Origin: Dehalococcoidia bacterium
GTDB lineage: Bacteria > Chloroflexota > Dehalococcoidia > Tepidiformales > Tepidiformaceae
NCBI GenBank assembly: GCA_020850615.1
Contig: JADZEI010000027.1
Span: 1-64,000 of the forward strand
Length of the DNA: 64,000 nt
Direction of reading: 5' to 3'
The stretch's first letter is position 1; every line of letters starts with the position of its first letter. Positions 51,636 to 61,416 of the stretch are shown piece by piece. Below the pieces are notes generated by a model. The model searched no databases. It worked only from the letters and a program-made list of their open reading frames with translations, and was not told the DNA's origin. Made by a program: the position numbers and the translations under genes.

Positions 51636-53766
51636 CCCTGGGCCCACCCTTTCGCCGCTGGATGCGTTGCCAGCCGGCGATCGCGACCGCGGCCGCGCTG
51701 CCACCGATGGAACCGCCCAGCAGGATCCACGGTATCGCACTGCCGTCCTTCGTGCCGTCTTCGAACGTCGCGTCCGGCGCCCCGGCGGGCTGCGTCGCGG
51801 CGCCTGGCGCGGAGACGATGCCCTGGGGCGCGGACGTCGCCGTCGCCTCGGCCGCGTCCCGCGCGGGCGGGGGGAAGGTGTTGGGGGCGCCGGGCGTCGG
51901 CGCGCTCGTGATGGCCCAGTTCTCCGGGGCCGGGTCCGCGCCGGCGGCGATCACGCCGAGTGTCGACCCCGCGGGGGGTGCGGGCGGCGCCGGGTCGAAG
52001 ACGGACCGGTCGTCGCCGAAGGAGATGCTATCGACCTCGTCGCCGCCCGGGGCGAGCAGCCGGACCGTGTCGCCGCCGTTGTTCAGCCCACCGCCGATTT
52101 CGCCGTCCGGGACGCGGACGATCGGGATACCCGGGAACTGGGCGTCGCGCCCGGCGATGACGACGAACCCACCGGGCGGCACGACCGCGGACGGCAGGAC
52201 GTCGCTCCCGGCCCCGTCGGCGATGGTCCAGCCGGCGAGGTCGACGGGCTCGGCACCCACGTTCACGAGCTCGACCCACTCGAAGGGCGCGTCGCGGCCC
52301 GACTCCGCCGGGTCGGCCAGGAGTTCCGAGATCCGGAGGCTCAGCGGGCCGGCGACGGGCTGGACGACGAACGCGGGCGCGGGCGATGCCGCCGGGCCGG
52401 GGGCGATCACGCCTGCGACGGTCGATGTGGCGGTGGCGGTCGCGGCATTGCCGGGAGGGCGCGCCACCGGCGGTGGCGTGGCCGGACCGGGGCTCGCCGT
52501 GGCCGGGGTGGGAGTGGCGGTGCGGGCGGGGCTCGCGGTGGCCGTCGCGGTAGGAGCGGTTGTGACCGCGAACACAACGTCATCGAACGCGACGCTGGCA
52601 AAGCCTGGCTCCGGGCGGAGCATCAGGCGGACGCGGGCGGAGTTCGCACCGCCCGGCGCCAGGACCGCACCCGTGGCGAGCGGCTGCCAGCCGACGGCCG
52701 TGGTCGACGGCGAATCGGCCTGGTCCATCTCACGGCCGCTGCCGTCGCCGCTCGCATACCAGCTGACCCGCAGCCAGGCTTCGCCGTTGCCCCAGCGGAT
52801 GCGGGCCTGGCCGCTGGCGGCGAACCACGTGCCGCCGGAGACCGGGACGACCTGGTAGAGCCACTTGGTGGAGGACGTGGACGAGTCGATCGCGCCGGCG
52901 GCGTTGCCCCGGAAGGCGCCGGGTTCGAGCGCCAGCTCGCCGCCCACCTTCGACCAGTAGGCCGGCACGTCGTCGTCGAGCAGTTCGAAGTCGCCGTTGA
53001 GGACGAGCCCGCCGAACCCCGACGGGATGCCTGGTGGCAGGTCCTTCGGCGGTTTTGGCGTCGAAACCGGCGCGGGCGTCGCGGTGCCCGGCGGGCGTGT
53101 GGCCGTGGCGGTACCCGCGGTGGCGGTGGGCGTCTTCGTCGAGGTGACAGACTTCGGTGGAGTCGCAGGCGACGTGGCTGTGGTCGTGGCAGTTGCTGTG
53201 GGGATCGGCGTGCCGGGCGCGGGCGTCGGCGGGTCGGTCGGGGTGGCCGTGGGCGGCGGTGGCGCGGACTCGGTCAGCGAGGCCGAGTCGAGCAGGACGA
53301 CGAGCGACCCGCCGGGGGGCGTCATCTCCACGACGAGCCGCGCGCTCGTTGCCTGGGGTGGGGCGACTGCCGAGAACGAGACCGCCTGGAAGGCGGACGA
53401 TGCGGGCACCGGATGGAGCGTGATGCCGGCGTCATCGGGCGGTGACATGAACTGGAGCGAGACGGTGACGCCGGGCTGGTCCGCCTGGACCAGGATCGCG
53501 GCTGCATAGGTGGCGCCGCCCGTCACGGGAACCGACTGCACGACACGCGCGGGGCCTGTGGCTTCGATCCGGGCCGCGCTGCCGGCGGCGCCCGGGGCCT
53601 CGTTGGCGGTCGCACCAATGAGGAGCCAGCCGGTGGGCGCGGAGCCGGTCCAGGAATCGAAGCCGGGGTTGGCGAGGAGCTCAGAGGCGCGCGTGGGCGT
53701 GGCAGCCACGAACAGCACCGCGGCCGCCATCACCATCCCGAGCCAGCCGCGAACGTGCCGCTCCAT
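51625..53766 (-). CDS. Surface protein with two CBM-like domains and lamin-tail domain
   Basis: The 713-residue protein has a signal peptide, two jelly-roll-like modules beginning NPGFDSWTGSAPTGWLL and LNGDFELLDDDVPAYWSKVG, each followed by a Thr/Pro linker, then a lamin-tail domain (LRISELLADPAESGRDAPFE, WVELVNVGAEPVDLAGWTIA). A C-terminal membrane helix and basic end (IQRRKGGPRGG) anchor it. LTD domains are common in exported bacterial proteins linked to binding or nuclease functions; no enzyme domain is seen. Confidence 0.8.
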   Translation of the reverse strand: MERHVRGWLGMVMAAAVLFVAATPTRASELLANPGFDSWTGSAPTGWLLIGATANEAPGAAGSAARIEATGPARVVQSVPVTGGATYAAAILVQADQPGVTVSLQFMSPPDDAGITLHPVPASSAFQAVSFSAVAPPQATSARLVVEMTPPGGSLVVLLDSASLTESAPPPPTATPTDPPTPAPGTPIPTATATTTATSPATPPKSVTSTKTPTATAGTATATRPPGTATPAPVSTPKPPKDLPPGIPSGFGGLVLNGDFELLDDDVPAYWSKVGGELALEPGAFRGNAAGAIDSSTSSTKWLYQVVPVSGGTWFAASGQARIRWGNGEAWLRVSWYASGDGSGREMDQADSPSTTAVGWQPLATGAVLAPGGANSARVRLMLRPEPGFASVAFDDVVFAVTTAPTATATASPARTATPTPATASPGPATPPPVARPPGNAATATATSTVAGVIAPGPAASPAPAFVVQPVAGPLSLRISELLADPAESGRDAPFEWVELVNVGAEPVDLAGWTIADGAGSDVLPSAVVPPGGFVVIAGRDAQFPGIPIVRVPDGEIGGGLNNGGDTVRLLAPGGDEVDSISFGDDRSVFDPAPPAPPAGSTLGVIAAGADPAPENWAITSAPTPGAPNTFPPPARDAAEATATSAPQGIVSAPGAATQPAGAPDATFEDGTKDGSAIPWILLGGSIGGSAAAVAIAGWQRIQRRKGGPRGGD

Positions 53767-53841
53767 AGCGCGGCGCCATCCTACGACAAAACCGCGACGC
53801 GTATCACTGGTCTGCGACAGAAAACGGGGGTCGGCGGATGG

Positions 53842-53916
53842 TCGGGGTGCGCAGATTCGAACTGCGGGCCTCGCGCTCCCAAAGCGCGCGCTCTAACCAG
53901 GCTGAGCTACACCCCG
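53842..53916 (-). tRNA. tRNA-Pro (TGG)
   Basis: The 75-base minus-strand sequence folds fully: acceptor CGGGGTG/CACCCCG, D-arm GCTCAGCCTGGTTAGAGC, anticodon stem CGCGC/GCGCG with loop TTTGGGA (anticodon TGG), T-arm CGCAG-TTCGAAT-CTGCG, discriminator A. No CCA is encoded. Confidence 0.97.
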
Positions 53917-53968
53917 ATGGGCTCGATTGTCGCGGGTCGTGCCTGCAAAGTCCAAGCGTTCGCGTGGG

Positions 53969-54907
53969 TCAGACGGGTGCCGGGAGCGCGCACCCGATGA
54001 TCTCGCGCAGATCCTCCACGCCCTCGCGCGCGCACCAGGCTTCGATGCCGTCGAGCACGTCGAGCGGCGCACGGGGGTCCGCGAACGTGGCGGTGCCGAC
54101 CTGGACCGCGCTGGCGCCGGCCATCAGGAACTCGATCGCGTCTTCGCCCGTGCGGATGCCGCCGCAGCCGATGACCGGCACGCGGACCGCCTTCGCCACG
54201 TCGTAGACGATACGGAGGGCCACGGGCTTGATCGCGGGGCCGCTGAGCCCGCCGCGGGCGCGGGGCAGCACCGGCCGCCGCCGCTTCGTGTCGATGGCGA
54301 GGCCGAGTACGGTGTTGATCGCGCAGATGGCGGCCGCGCCCTCGGCTTCGACGGCGAGCGCAAGCTTCACCGGGTCGGTGACGTTGGGCGTGAGCTTCAC
54401 GATGACCGGGAGGTCCGTGTTGCGGACGGCGGCGCGGGTGGCGCGGGCGGAGGCTTCGGGGTCCTGGCCGATTTCGATGCCGCCGATGTCGACGTTGGGG
54501 CAGCTGATGTTCAGCTCGAGCGCGGCGATGCCGGGGAGGCCGTCGAGCGCGGCGGCCATCTCGCCAAACTCGTCGATCGTGTCGCCGGCGACGTTGACGA
54601 TGACGGGCACGTCCCACTTCGCCCACTTCGGCGCGAGCTCGGTGATCACCTCATCGAGGCCGACGTTCTGGAGGCCGATGCTGTTGAGCATGCCCGCGGG
54701 CGTTTCGGCGACGCGAGGCTGCTGGTTGCCCGCTCGCGGCGCGATGGTCACGCCCTTCGAAACGACGGCCCCGAGCGCGTTGATGTCGAACTGCTTCGCG
54801 AATTCGAAGCCCCAGCTGAACGTGCCGGAGGCCGTCATGACAGGGTTGCGCAGCGCGAGGCCGGTCTTGTGCCCGGGGGCGAGGTCCACAGCAAGGGAAG
54901 GGGGCAT
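53969..54907 (-). CDS. pyrD: Dihydroorotate dehydrogenase, class 1B catalytic subunit
   Basis: The 312-residue FMN enzyme oxidises dihydroorotate to orotate in pyrimidine synthesis. Cys136 in LELNISCPNV is the catalytic base of class 1 enzymes; SKGVT, the KLTPNVTD lysine, and GCGGIRTGEDA with the phosphate-binding loop are present. A PyrK electron-transfer partner is not in the window. Confidence 0.94.
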   Translation of the reverse strand: MPPSLAVDLAPGHKTGLALRNPVMTASGTFSWGFEFAKQFDINALGAVVSKGVTIAPRAGNQQPRVAETPAGMLNSIGLQNVGLDEVITELAPKWAKWDVPVIVNVAGDTIDEFGEMAAALDGLPGIAALELNISCPNVDIGGIEIGQDPEASARATRAAVRNTDLPVIVKLTPNVTDPVKLALAVEAEGAAAICAINTVLGLAIDTKRRRPVLPRARGGLSGPAIKPVALRIVYDVAKAVRVPVIGCGGIRTGEDAIEFLMAGASAVQVGTATFADPRAPLDVLDGIEAWCAREGVEDLREIIGCALPAPV

Positions 54908-54952
54908 GGTCCGAGTGTACGGTGACCATGCCCCCCGGGCGAACGTGCGGCG

Positions 54953-55342
54953 CTAGGCCGGGAGCTCCTTGGGGCTCGCGATCTTCACCTTGTTCACGAC
55001 GGTCTCGAAGATGTGGCGCTGGAGGGCCATGTCCTTCTCCGCGTCGTCGAACTCGCCGTTGCGGATGCGCTCGCAGAGGTTGGCGTTGCGCTCGAGGAGG
55101 CGCGCAGTGAACGCGGCCTGGCGGTCCGGGATGGGCTCGGCGCCGACCAGCCGGTCGAGGCCCTCCCACTCCTGGCGCATGAAGTCGTCCTCCGATTCGA
55201 GCTCGCGGAGGATGATCCCGAGCGAGTTCGCGGCGACCTGGAACTGGAACTTCTCCCAGCGGTCGCGGGCGGCGTTCTGGCGGTCGCGCATGAAGGATTG
55301 GAGCGCGTCCAGGAGCTCGTGTGCGGTAGGCCTATCCTGCAT
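54953..55342 (-). CDS. DUF6285 domain protein
   Basis: ATG 55342 gives 129 residues. MQDRPTAHELLDALQSFMRD and the following helices match DUF6285, a small helical family that usually follows an APH-like kinase and acyl-CoA dehydrogenase. It overlaps the kinase gene by 11 bases. Function unknown. Confidence 0.8.
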   Translation of the reverse strand: MQDRPTAHELLDALQSFMRDRQNAARDRWEKFQFQVAANSLGIILRELESEDDFMRQEWEGLDRLVGAEPIPDRQAAFTARLLERNANLCERIRNGEFDDAEKDMALQRHIFETVVNKVKIASPKELPA

Positions 55343-56378
55343 TGCGGACCCTCTCGACCAGTCCTGTGAGCCGGAGCACTTCCAGCTCGGTTTCACCGAA
55401 GCGGCGGCCGATGGCGGCGAGCTCGTGGCTCACGGTCTTGCCATCGAGGTGCGCGCGCGCCTGCATCATCGTGATCTGGCACCAGCGGATGTTCTGGAGC
55501 ACCTCCCAGGCGGCGACGCGGCGGCGGTCGACCGGGCGGCCGCTGGCCACTTCGTAGGCGCGGACCCACTCCTCGCGGTGGACGATGCCGCCGGCTTCGA
55601 GCTGGGGCTGGGAGAAGCGCCAGACGCGGGTGAGGAACCAGGTCAGGTCCTCCTCCGGCTCGCCGATGTGCGTGCCTTCCCAGTCGATCAGGGCGGTGAC
55701 GCCACCTTCATCGAACATGAGGTTGCCGATGCGGAAGTCGCCGTGGACGAGGCAGGGTTCGCGGCCCTCCTCCTTGAGCGCCTCGACTTCGCGGCGGAGC
55801 CAGCGGAACGCCCACTCGATGCCGGGGTGCGGGTTCAGGAGGTCCGCCCGGTAGGCCATCTCGGTGGTCATGCAGGCGTAGCTCAGCGGGTCCTCGCCGG
55901 TTGTGGGGCCGCGCATGCCGGGTGCGGTCGCGGCTTCGGCCGGGGTGATCGAATGGACGATCGCGAGGTCCTCGGCGAGCTGCGGGATGATCAGCCGACG
56001 GGCCTCGGCGTACTCGGGCGTGGTCAGCAGGAGGCGCGGGTTCGTGTCGCCGCGCACCCGGTTCATCACGACATAATCTTCGCCAGTCGCGCAGAGACCC
56101 GTCCCGAACGGCTTTGGGCAGCGGACGCCGCGCTCGTAGGCGATGCGGAGCACCTCCGCCTCGCGCTGCGTCTTTTCGTAGTCCACGCGGCCCGCGGGCG
56201 TGACGCGCACGACGAGCTCGTGGGTGACGCCGTCGGGCGTGACGGTGTCGATGGCCCAGGAATCGTGGACCGCGCCGCCGGCGAGCTTCCATGGCTTGCC
56301 CGGCTTCGAGCCGGGGAACGTCTTTTCCGCCGCCTCGATAGCGACGTCGCCGGTATCCCGGCGCTCAGCACCACTCAC
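55332..56378 (-). CDS. APH-family phosphotransferase
   Basis: GTG 56378 has GGAGG eight bases upstream (348 residues); ATG 56384 is closer than ideal to it. LVHGDFRIGNLMF and ALIDWEGTHIG are the catalytic and metal loops of aminoglycoside-phosphotransferase-like kinases. In operons with DUF6285 and acyl-CoA dehydrogenases these are thought to phosphorylate hydroxyacyl-CoA-type metabolites (ACAD10/11-like), so drug resistance is unlikely. Confidence 0.82.
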   Translation of the reverse strand: MSGAERRDTGDVAIEAAEKTFPGSKPGKPWKLAGGAVHDSWAIDTVTPDGVTHELVVRVTPAGRVDYEKTQREAEVLRIAYERGVRCPKPFGTGLCATGEDYVVMNRVRGDTNPRLLLTTPEYAEARRLIIPQLAEDLAIVHSITPAEAATAPGMRGPTTGEDPLSYACMTTEMAYRADLLNPHPGIEWAFRWLRREVEALKEEGREPCLVHGDFRIGNLMFDEGGVTALIDWEGTHIGEPEEDLTWFLTRVWRFSQPQLEAGGIVHREEWVRAYEVASGRPVDRRRVAAWEVLQNIRWCQITMMQARAHLDGKTVSHELAAIGRRFGETELEVLRLTGLVERVRNAG

Positions 56379-56534
56379 GTACATCACCTCCGCCGCCGGT
56401 GGGCAAACGTCAGCCTGCCGACGGAAACGGGTCAATCCTACGGGTGCGCGGCTGACCGTCCAGTGGGGCGGGTTTGACGCGTGCCTGTGGCGTCCATAGC
56501 GTACGCGCCACTATTCATCCGATTGGGGGGCTCT

Positions 56535-57566
56535 ATGCGGGCAGCAGTCCTGAAGAGCGGCGGAAGGTTCGCCGTCGAAGACGTGCCGGACCCGGTACCG
56601 GCGGGCCGGCAGGCCGTGATCCGGGTCATCTATTGCGGGATTTGCGGTTCGGACCTGCATGCCCTGCGGGCGGGGACGCTGCCGGAAGGGGCGATCCTCG
56701 GCCACGAAATCGTCGGCGAGATCACGGCCCTCGGGCCCGAGGCGCGCGGCTTCGAAGTCGGCGACCGGGTGACCACGCTCTCGGCCGTGCCCTGCGACAG
56801 CTGCCCGCAGTGCGAGAAGGGCATGTATCGCTCCTGCGAGAAGGGCTGGCAGGTGTTCGGCTACACCGGGCTGGCCGGCGGGTACGCGGAGTACCTGCTC
56901 ACGCACACGGCGGTGCTGCTCAAGGCGCCGGAGGAGCTCTCGGATCTCGGTGCGGCGCTGAACGAACCGTCGATGGTTGGCCTCTACGCGGCCCGCGCGA
57001 GCAAGGTGCGGGTCGGCGACAACGTCGCGATCATCGGCGCGGGGCCGATCGGGCTGCTGGTGCTCCAGTCGGTGCTGCTGATGAACCCGGCGAACTGCTG
57101 GGTGATCGAAACCTCGGCCGGGCGGCGCGCGAAGGCGCTGGAGCTCGGCGCCACCGCGGCGTTCGACCCCACGGACATCGACATGGCCGCGTTCTTCCTG
57201 GCCAACTGCGACATGGGCGGTCCCGACGTGATCTTCGAATGCGCGGGGGCGAAGGGGACGCTGCAGCGGGCGATTGAGTGGGTGCGCGCAGGCGGCCAGG
57301 TGATGGTACCGGGCGTGAACATGGAGGAGGACGAGGTTTCGCCGCTGACCATGGTCGGCAAGGAGTGCGAAGTGAAGGCGTCCCTCGGCGGGATGGACCT
57401 CTTCCGCCCGGCGCTCGACCTGCTCTCTAAGGGCAAGATCCAGCCCGAGGCGATGGTCACGAAGGTGATCGGGCTCGATGAGGTGGACGAGGTGTGCCAG
57501 ACGCTCGGCACGCGCGGGGACGACAACGTGAAGGTGCTCGTTGCGCCTGGAAAGGGTGCGAAATGA
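56535..57566 (+). CDS. Zinc-dependent alcohol dehydrogenase (MDR family)
   Basis: ATG 56535 after a G-run gives 343 residues. Cys37, His57 and Glu58 (CGICGSDLH, GHEIVGEI) bind the catalytic zinc. CDSCPQCEKGMYRSC carries the structural zinc, and AIIGAGPIGLLVLQ the NAD(P) site. The stop overlaps the next dehydrogenase start (ATGA). The substrate is an alcohol or polyol, not specified. Confidence 0.9.
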   Translation: MRAAVLKSGGRFAVEDVPDPVPAGRQAVIRVIYCGICGSDLHALRAGTLPEGAILGHEIVGEITALGPEARGFEVGDRVTTLSAVPCDSCPQCEKGMYRSCEKGWQVFGYTGLAGGYAEYLLTHTAVLLKAPEELSDLGAALNEPSMVGLYAARASKVRVGDNVAIIGAGPIGLLVLQSVLLMNPANCWVIETSAGRRAKALELGATAAFDPTDIDMAAFFLANCDMGGPDVIFECAGAKGTLQRAIEWVRAGGQVMVPGVNMEEDEVSPLTMVGKECEVKASLGGMDLFRPALDLLSKGKIQPEAMVTKVIGLDEVDEVCQTLGTRGDDNVKVLVAPGKGAK

Positions 57567-58615
57567 AGGCGCCAGTGCTTCATGGCCGCCGCTCGATGCG
57601 GTACGAGGAGGTGCCGGACCCGGCGCCGGGCGAGGGCGAAGTCGTCGTCGAAGTCGGGCTCTGCGGGATCTGCGGCTCCGACCTGCACCTGTACGACAGC
57701 GACATGGCGCCGGAGGGCATCGTCCTCGGGCACGAGTACGGCGGCACGATCGTCGAGGTGGGCAAGGGCGTGACCGGCTGGGAGGCGGGCGACCGCGTGG
57801 TCGGCGCGCCGATGAAGCCGTGCATGAACTGCGCGTTCTGCCTCCGCGGCGAGTTCGACTTCTGCTACCAGCACTTCCGGCTGGACATGGCGCGCGCGGG
57901 GACCGCGCCCGCGGGCGGCGCATCGCTCGGCGCTGGCGGCTACGGTCCGTACACGAAGATCACGGCGCCGCGGCTCATGCGGGTGCCGGACGGGCTCGAC
58001 GAGCGGCAGGCGGCATCCGTGGAGCCGGCGGCGGTCGGCTTCCACGCGGTGAAGCTCTCCGGGATGAAGATCGGCGACCGCGTGGCGATCCTCGGCGCGG
58101 GGCCGATCGGGCTGTTCACGCTCCAGTGCGCGCTGGCAGCCGGCGCCCGGGCCGTCACGGTCGCGGAGCCCGCGGCCGGGCGGGGCGCCATCGCCAGCAA
58201 GCTCGGCGCCGGGACGGTGCTGAACCCGCGCGAGCTCGCGGACGTGCCGACCGCGATCGCCGACACGCTCGGCGGCCCGCCGGACGTCGTCTTCGACGCC
58301 GCGGGCGTCGCGCCGACGCTGCAGCAGGCGGTCGACATCGTGCGGCCCGGTGGTTCCGTGATGATGGTCGGCGTGGCGTTCGACAACGCGCCGGTGAAGC
58401 CGTCGGTCTGGGTGACCAAGCGCGTCACGGTGCGCGCGGCGTTCGCCTACAGCCGGGCGGACTACGAGGCGACGATCGCGATGCTGGAGCGCGGGACCAT
58501 CCGCATCGACCCGGTGGTCACCACCGTCGTCGGGGCGTCGGAGACGCATGCCGCGTTCGAGCGGCTTCTGACGCCGAACGAAGAGGTGAAGGTCCTGGTG
58601 GACCCGCGCCGGTAG
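57563..58615 (+). CDS. Zinc-dependent alcohol dehydrogenase (MDR family), second of pair
   Basis: The 350-residue paralogue has Cys37, His57, Glu58 for catalytic zinc, PCMNCAFCLRGEFDFC for structural zinc and AILGAGPIGLFTLQ for the cofactor. It is translationally coupled to the first enzyme, so the two may oxidise related substrates or act as a heteromer. Divergence is too high for a recent duplication. Confidence 0.9.
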   Translation: MKAPVLHGRRSMRYEEVPDPAPGEGEVVVEVGLCGICGSDLHLYDSDMAPEGIVLGHEYGGTIVEVGKGVTGWEAGDRVVGAPMKPCMNCAFCLRGEFDFCYQHFRLDMARAGTAPAGGASLGAGGYGPYTKITAPRLMRVPDGLDERQAASVEPAAVGFHAVKLSGMKIGDRVAILGAGPIGLFTLQCALAAGARAVTVAEPAAGRGAIASKLGAGTVLNPRELADVPTAIADTLGGPPDVVFDAAGVAPTLQQAVDIVRPGGSVMMVGVAFDNAPVKPSVWVTKRVTVRAAFAYSRADYEATIAMLERGTIRIDPVVTTVVGASETHAAFERLLTPNEEVKVLVDPRR

Positions 58616-58637
58616 GCGACTCGGATTTGGGGGAATC

Positions 58638-58675
58638 GCGAAGGGGCACCGGTCACGTGGCTGGCGCCCCTTCGC
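58638..58675. terminator. Bidirectional terminator between convergent genes
   Basis: GCGAAGGGGC and GCCCCTTCGC form a perfect 10-bp stem with an 18-base loop, placed exactly between the dehydrogenase and tandem-SDR stops. Short T/A flanks only. Confidence 0.6.
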
Positions 58676-60421
58676 TTACGCGTCGAGCCGCCAGCCGGCC
58701 GCCCGCATCTGGTGCTCCCAGTCGTCGTCGGCGGTGGTGCGCCGGGCCGCGATGAACCGGATCGCGTCGTCGCCGATGGGCCAGCGCAGCGGGAGCGGCT
58801 GCTGGAGCTGGGCGATGTCCGCGAGGGCGGCGGCGACGGCGTCGGAGCCGGGCCTGGTGGCGGCGCGCTCGCGGAACTCGGCGAGCATGCGATCGACGCC
58901 GGCCTGCAGCCGGCTCCGCCCCTCGCGGACCGTCTCGCAGACATCGAGGTTGCCGGTCTGCCAGTCGCTCTTGTACATGCCGGGCTGGAGGATGCAGACC
59001 TGGATGCCCCACTGCTCGACCTCGTCGGCGAGGGCTTCGGACATGGCTTCGACGGCGTGCTTCGAGGCGGCGTAGAAGCCCATGAGCGGGCTCGCGACCA
59101 CGCCGGAGAGCGAGCTGACGTTGACGACCTTGCCGTGACCCTGCTCCCGCATGTGGGGCAGCACCGCGCGGAGCACGCGCACCTGGCCGACGAAGTTCGT
59201 GTCGAACTGGCGGCGGACCTCGGCTTCGGAGCAGTCCTCGACCGGGCCGTAGAGCCCGTAGCCCGCGTTGTTCACGACCACGTCGATGCGGCCGTGCCGG
59301 GCGATGGTGTCGCGGACCGCGGCGTCGATGCTCGCCTGGTCCGTGACGTCGACGCGGGCGAGCTCGATGCGGTCGTCCAGGCCCTGCCGCACCTTCGCGC
59401 CGTCGCGCTCGGGGCTGCGCATGGTGGCGACGACGTGGTGGCCACGGGCGGCGCACTCGCGCGCGGCGGCTTCGCCGAACCCGCGTGAGGCGCCGGTGAT
59501 GAACACGACCTGGGGTGCGGCCCAGTCGTGGCGGGCGGCCGGCGCCGCGGTGGCAGCTCCGCCCTCGCGCATCCATTTGCGGAACTCGCCGAGCGCGCCG
59601 GAACGGGTGAGGAAGCGCCACTCCTCGTCCGTGACGCGGCTGCGCAGGCCGATCATGTGCACGGCGTCGTTGCCGACGGGCCAGCGCAACGGCGGCCGCT
59701 GGGCCAGGTCGACGATGTCGGCCATGGCCACCGCGACGGAGCAGCTCCCTGGGCGGGTCGCCGCCTGGTCGCGGAAGGCGGTCAGCGCGCGAGTGGCCTG
59801 CGGATAGGCGCTGCGCCCTTCGCGCACCGGCAGGCTGACGTCGAGGTTCCCGGTCTGCCAGTCGCTGGCGAACATGCCGGGTTCGACGATCGTGACGGCG
59901 ACGCCGCTCCCGCCGGTCTCGAAGCGAAGGGATTCGGACATGGCTTCGACGGCGTGCTTGCTGGCGGCGTAGTGCCCGAGGAACGGCCCCGGCAGGCGCC
60001 CGGCGAGCGAGCTGACGTTCACGATCTTGCCGCTGCGGGCATCGCGCATCGCCGGGAGGACGGCCGAGAGCACGCGCCACTGGCCGAGCACGTTGGTGTC
60101 GAGCTGGCGCCAGATCTCGTCGTCGGTCGCTTCTTCGATCGGCCCGAAGAGCCCGTAGCCGGCGTTGTTCACGACTGCGTCGACCCGTCCGAACCGGGCG
60201 AGGGCCTTCGCGACGACCGACCGCACCTGGTCGCCGTCGGTGACGTCGAGCTCCTCGGGGACGATGCGGTCGTCGAGGCCCGCGCTGGTCCCGGCGGCGT
60301 CGCGACCCGGGTTCCGCATCGTTGCCACGACCGTGTGTCCGCGTTCGGCCATCCTTCGCACCGCCCCCTGGCCGAACCCGCGCGATGCGCCGGTGACCAG
60401 CACGACCTTCGCTTCCGCCAT
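58676..60421 (-). CDS. Two-domain short-chain dehydrogenase (tandem SDR fusion)
   Basis: ATG 60421 with AGGAGG eight bases upstream gives 581 residues. Two complete classical SDR domains lie head to tail, each with TGASRGFG, NNAGYGL and YAASKHAVEAMSE (Ser-Tyr-Lys catalytic set), and each ends with a DDEW-type C-terminal tail. The halves are clearly homologous, so this is a duplication-fusion. Substrate unknown; classical SDRs reduce ketones or oxidise alcohols with NAD(P)H. Confidence 0.85.
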   Translation of the reverse strand: MAEAKVVLVTGASRGFGQGAVRRMAERGHTVVATMRNPGRDAAGTSAGLDDRIVPEELDVTDGDQVRSVVAKALARFGRVDAVVNNAGYGLFGPIEEATDDEIWRQLDTNVLGQWRVLSAVLPAMRDARSGKIVNVSSLAGRLPGPFLGHYAASKHAVEAMSESLRFETGGSGVAVTIVEPGMFASDWQTGNLDVSLPVREGRSAYPQATRALTAFRDQAATRPGSCSVAVAMADIVDLAQRPPLRWPVGNDAVHMIGLRSRVTDEEWRFLTRSGALGEFRKWMREGGAATAAPAARHDWAAPQVVFITGASRGFGEAAARECAARGHHVVATMRSPERDGAKVRQGLDDRIELARVDVTDQASIDAAVRDTIARHGRIDVVVNNAGYGLYGPVEDCSEAEVRRQFDTNFVGQVRVLRAVLPHMREQGHGKVVNVSSLSGVVASPLMGFYAASKHAVEAMSEALADEVEQWGIQVCILQPGMYKSDWQTGNLDVCETVREGRSRLQAGVDRMLAEFRERAATRPGSDAVAAALADIAQLQQPLPLRWPIGDDAIRFIAARRTTADDDWEHQMRAAGWRLDA

Positions 60422-60546
60422 CTCCTGCACCTCCTGAGCGGGCGCATCGTACAGGAGCGGGCGGGTCGCTGGCGGGCCTGTGCGAACGCTCGTTTGCGAT
60501 GGCCGCGCCGATGGCGCAGGATCGCGCGCATCACAGGAGGTTTCGA

Positions 60547-61353
60547 ATGTCCGCAGTAAACCCGAATGGCCTGCTCGCGGGGAAGGTCGCGATCGTGACC
60601 GGTTCCTCGCGCGGCATCGGCGAGGCGATCGCCATCCGCTACGCGATGGAAGGCGCCAAGGTGGTCGTGAGCGCCCGCACCGAGGAAGAGGGGCAGCACA
60701 TGCTGCCGGGTGCCATGTCGACCGTCGTCCACCGCATCAAGCAGGCGGGCGGCGAGGCGATCGCGGTGCGCTGCGACATGGGCGTGCCGGAAGATCGCGA
60801 GAACCTGGTGAAGCAGACAGTCGACGCGTTCGGCCCCGTCGACATCCTGGTGAACAACGCGGCCGTGACGTTTCTCCAGCCAATCTCGGACTTCAGCGAC
60901 AAGCGCATGCGGCTGATGTTCGAAGTCCAGGTCTTCGGGCCGATGCACCTTTCGCAGATGGTCCTGCAGTCGATGAAGGAGCGGGGGAGCGGCTGGATCC
61001 TGAACATCTCGTCGCACGCGGCGATCCATCCGCCGCTGTCGGCCGCTGGTGGCGGGACCGTGTACGGCATGTGCAAGGCCGCGCTCGAGCGGTTCACCAC
61101 CGGCCTCGCCGCCGAGGTGAACCCCGACGGCATCGGCGTGAACGTCATCTCTCCGGGCCTGGTGGCGACACCAGGCGTCGTCTACCACAAGCTCATCAAC
61201 GATTCGAACCGCGACACGCAGACGCCGGTGGAGCACATGGCCGAGGCCTGCCTGCGGCTCGTGCACGGCGACCCGAAGACCCTGAGCGGCCGCATCACGT
61301 ATGCGTCCGACATCATGAAGGAGTACAACCTCCAGGCGGCGGAGCTCGTCTAG
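60547..61353 (+). CDS. Short-chain dehydrogenase/reductase
   Basis: ATG 60547 follows AGGAGG by six bases; 268 residues. TGSSRGIGEA binds NAD(P), NNAAV and the YGMCKAALE lysine are present, but the expected catalytic Tyr sits in GGGTVYGMCKAAL. Divergent from the tandem SDR. It may feed the Ldh-family enzyme next door. Confidence 0.9.
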   Translation: MSAVNPNGLLAGKVAIVTGSSRGIGEAIAIRYAMEGAKVVVSARTEEEGQHMLPGAMSTVVHRIKQAGGEAIAVRCDMGVPEDRENLVKQTVDAFGPVDILVNNAAVTFLQPISDFSDKRMRLMFEVQVFGPMHLSQMVLQSMKERGSGWILNISSHAAIHPPLSAAGGGTVYGMCKAALERFTTGLAAEVNPDGIGVNVISPGLVATPGVVYHKLINDSNRDTQTPVEHMAEACLRLVHGDPKTLSGRITYASDIMKEYNLQAAELV

Positions 61354-61416
61354 CACGACCCCTGGCGACCGGGCCGGTCACCAGCTGGCCGGCCCCCAAC
61401 CGTGGAGGTGGACCCC

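Noticed and set aside
55332-56378. Aminoglycoside resistance gene
   Set aside because: The kinase fold is shared, but overlap with DUF6285 points to the metabolic ACAD10/11-like group.
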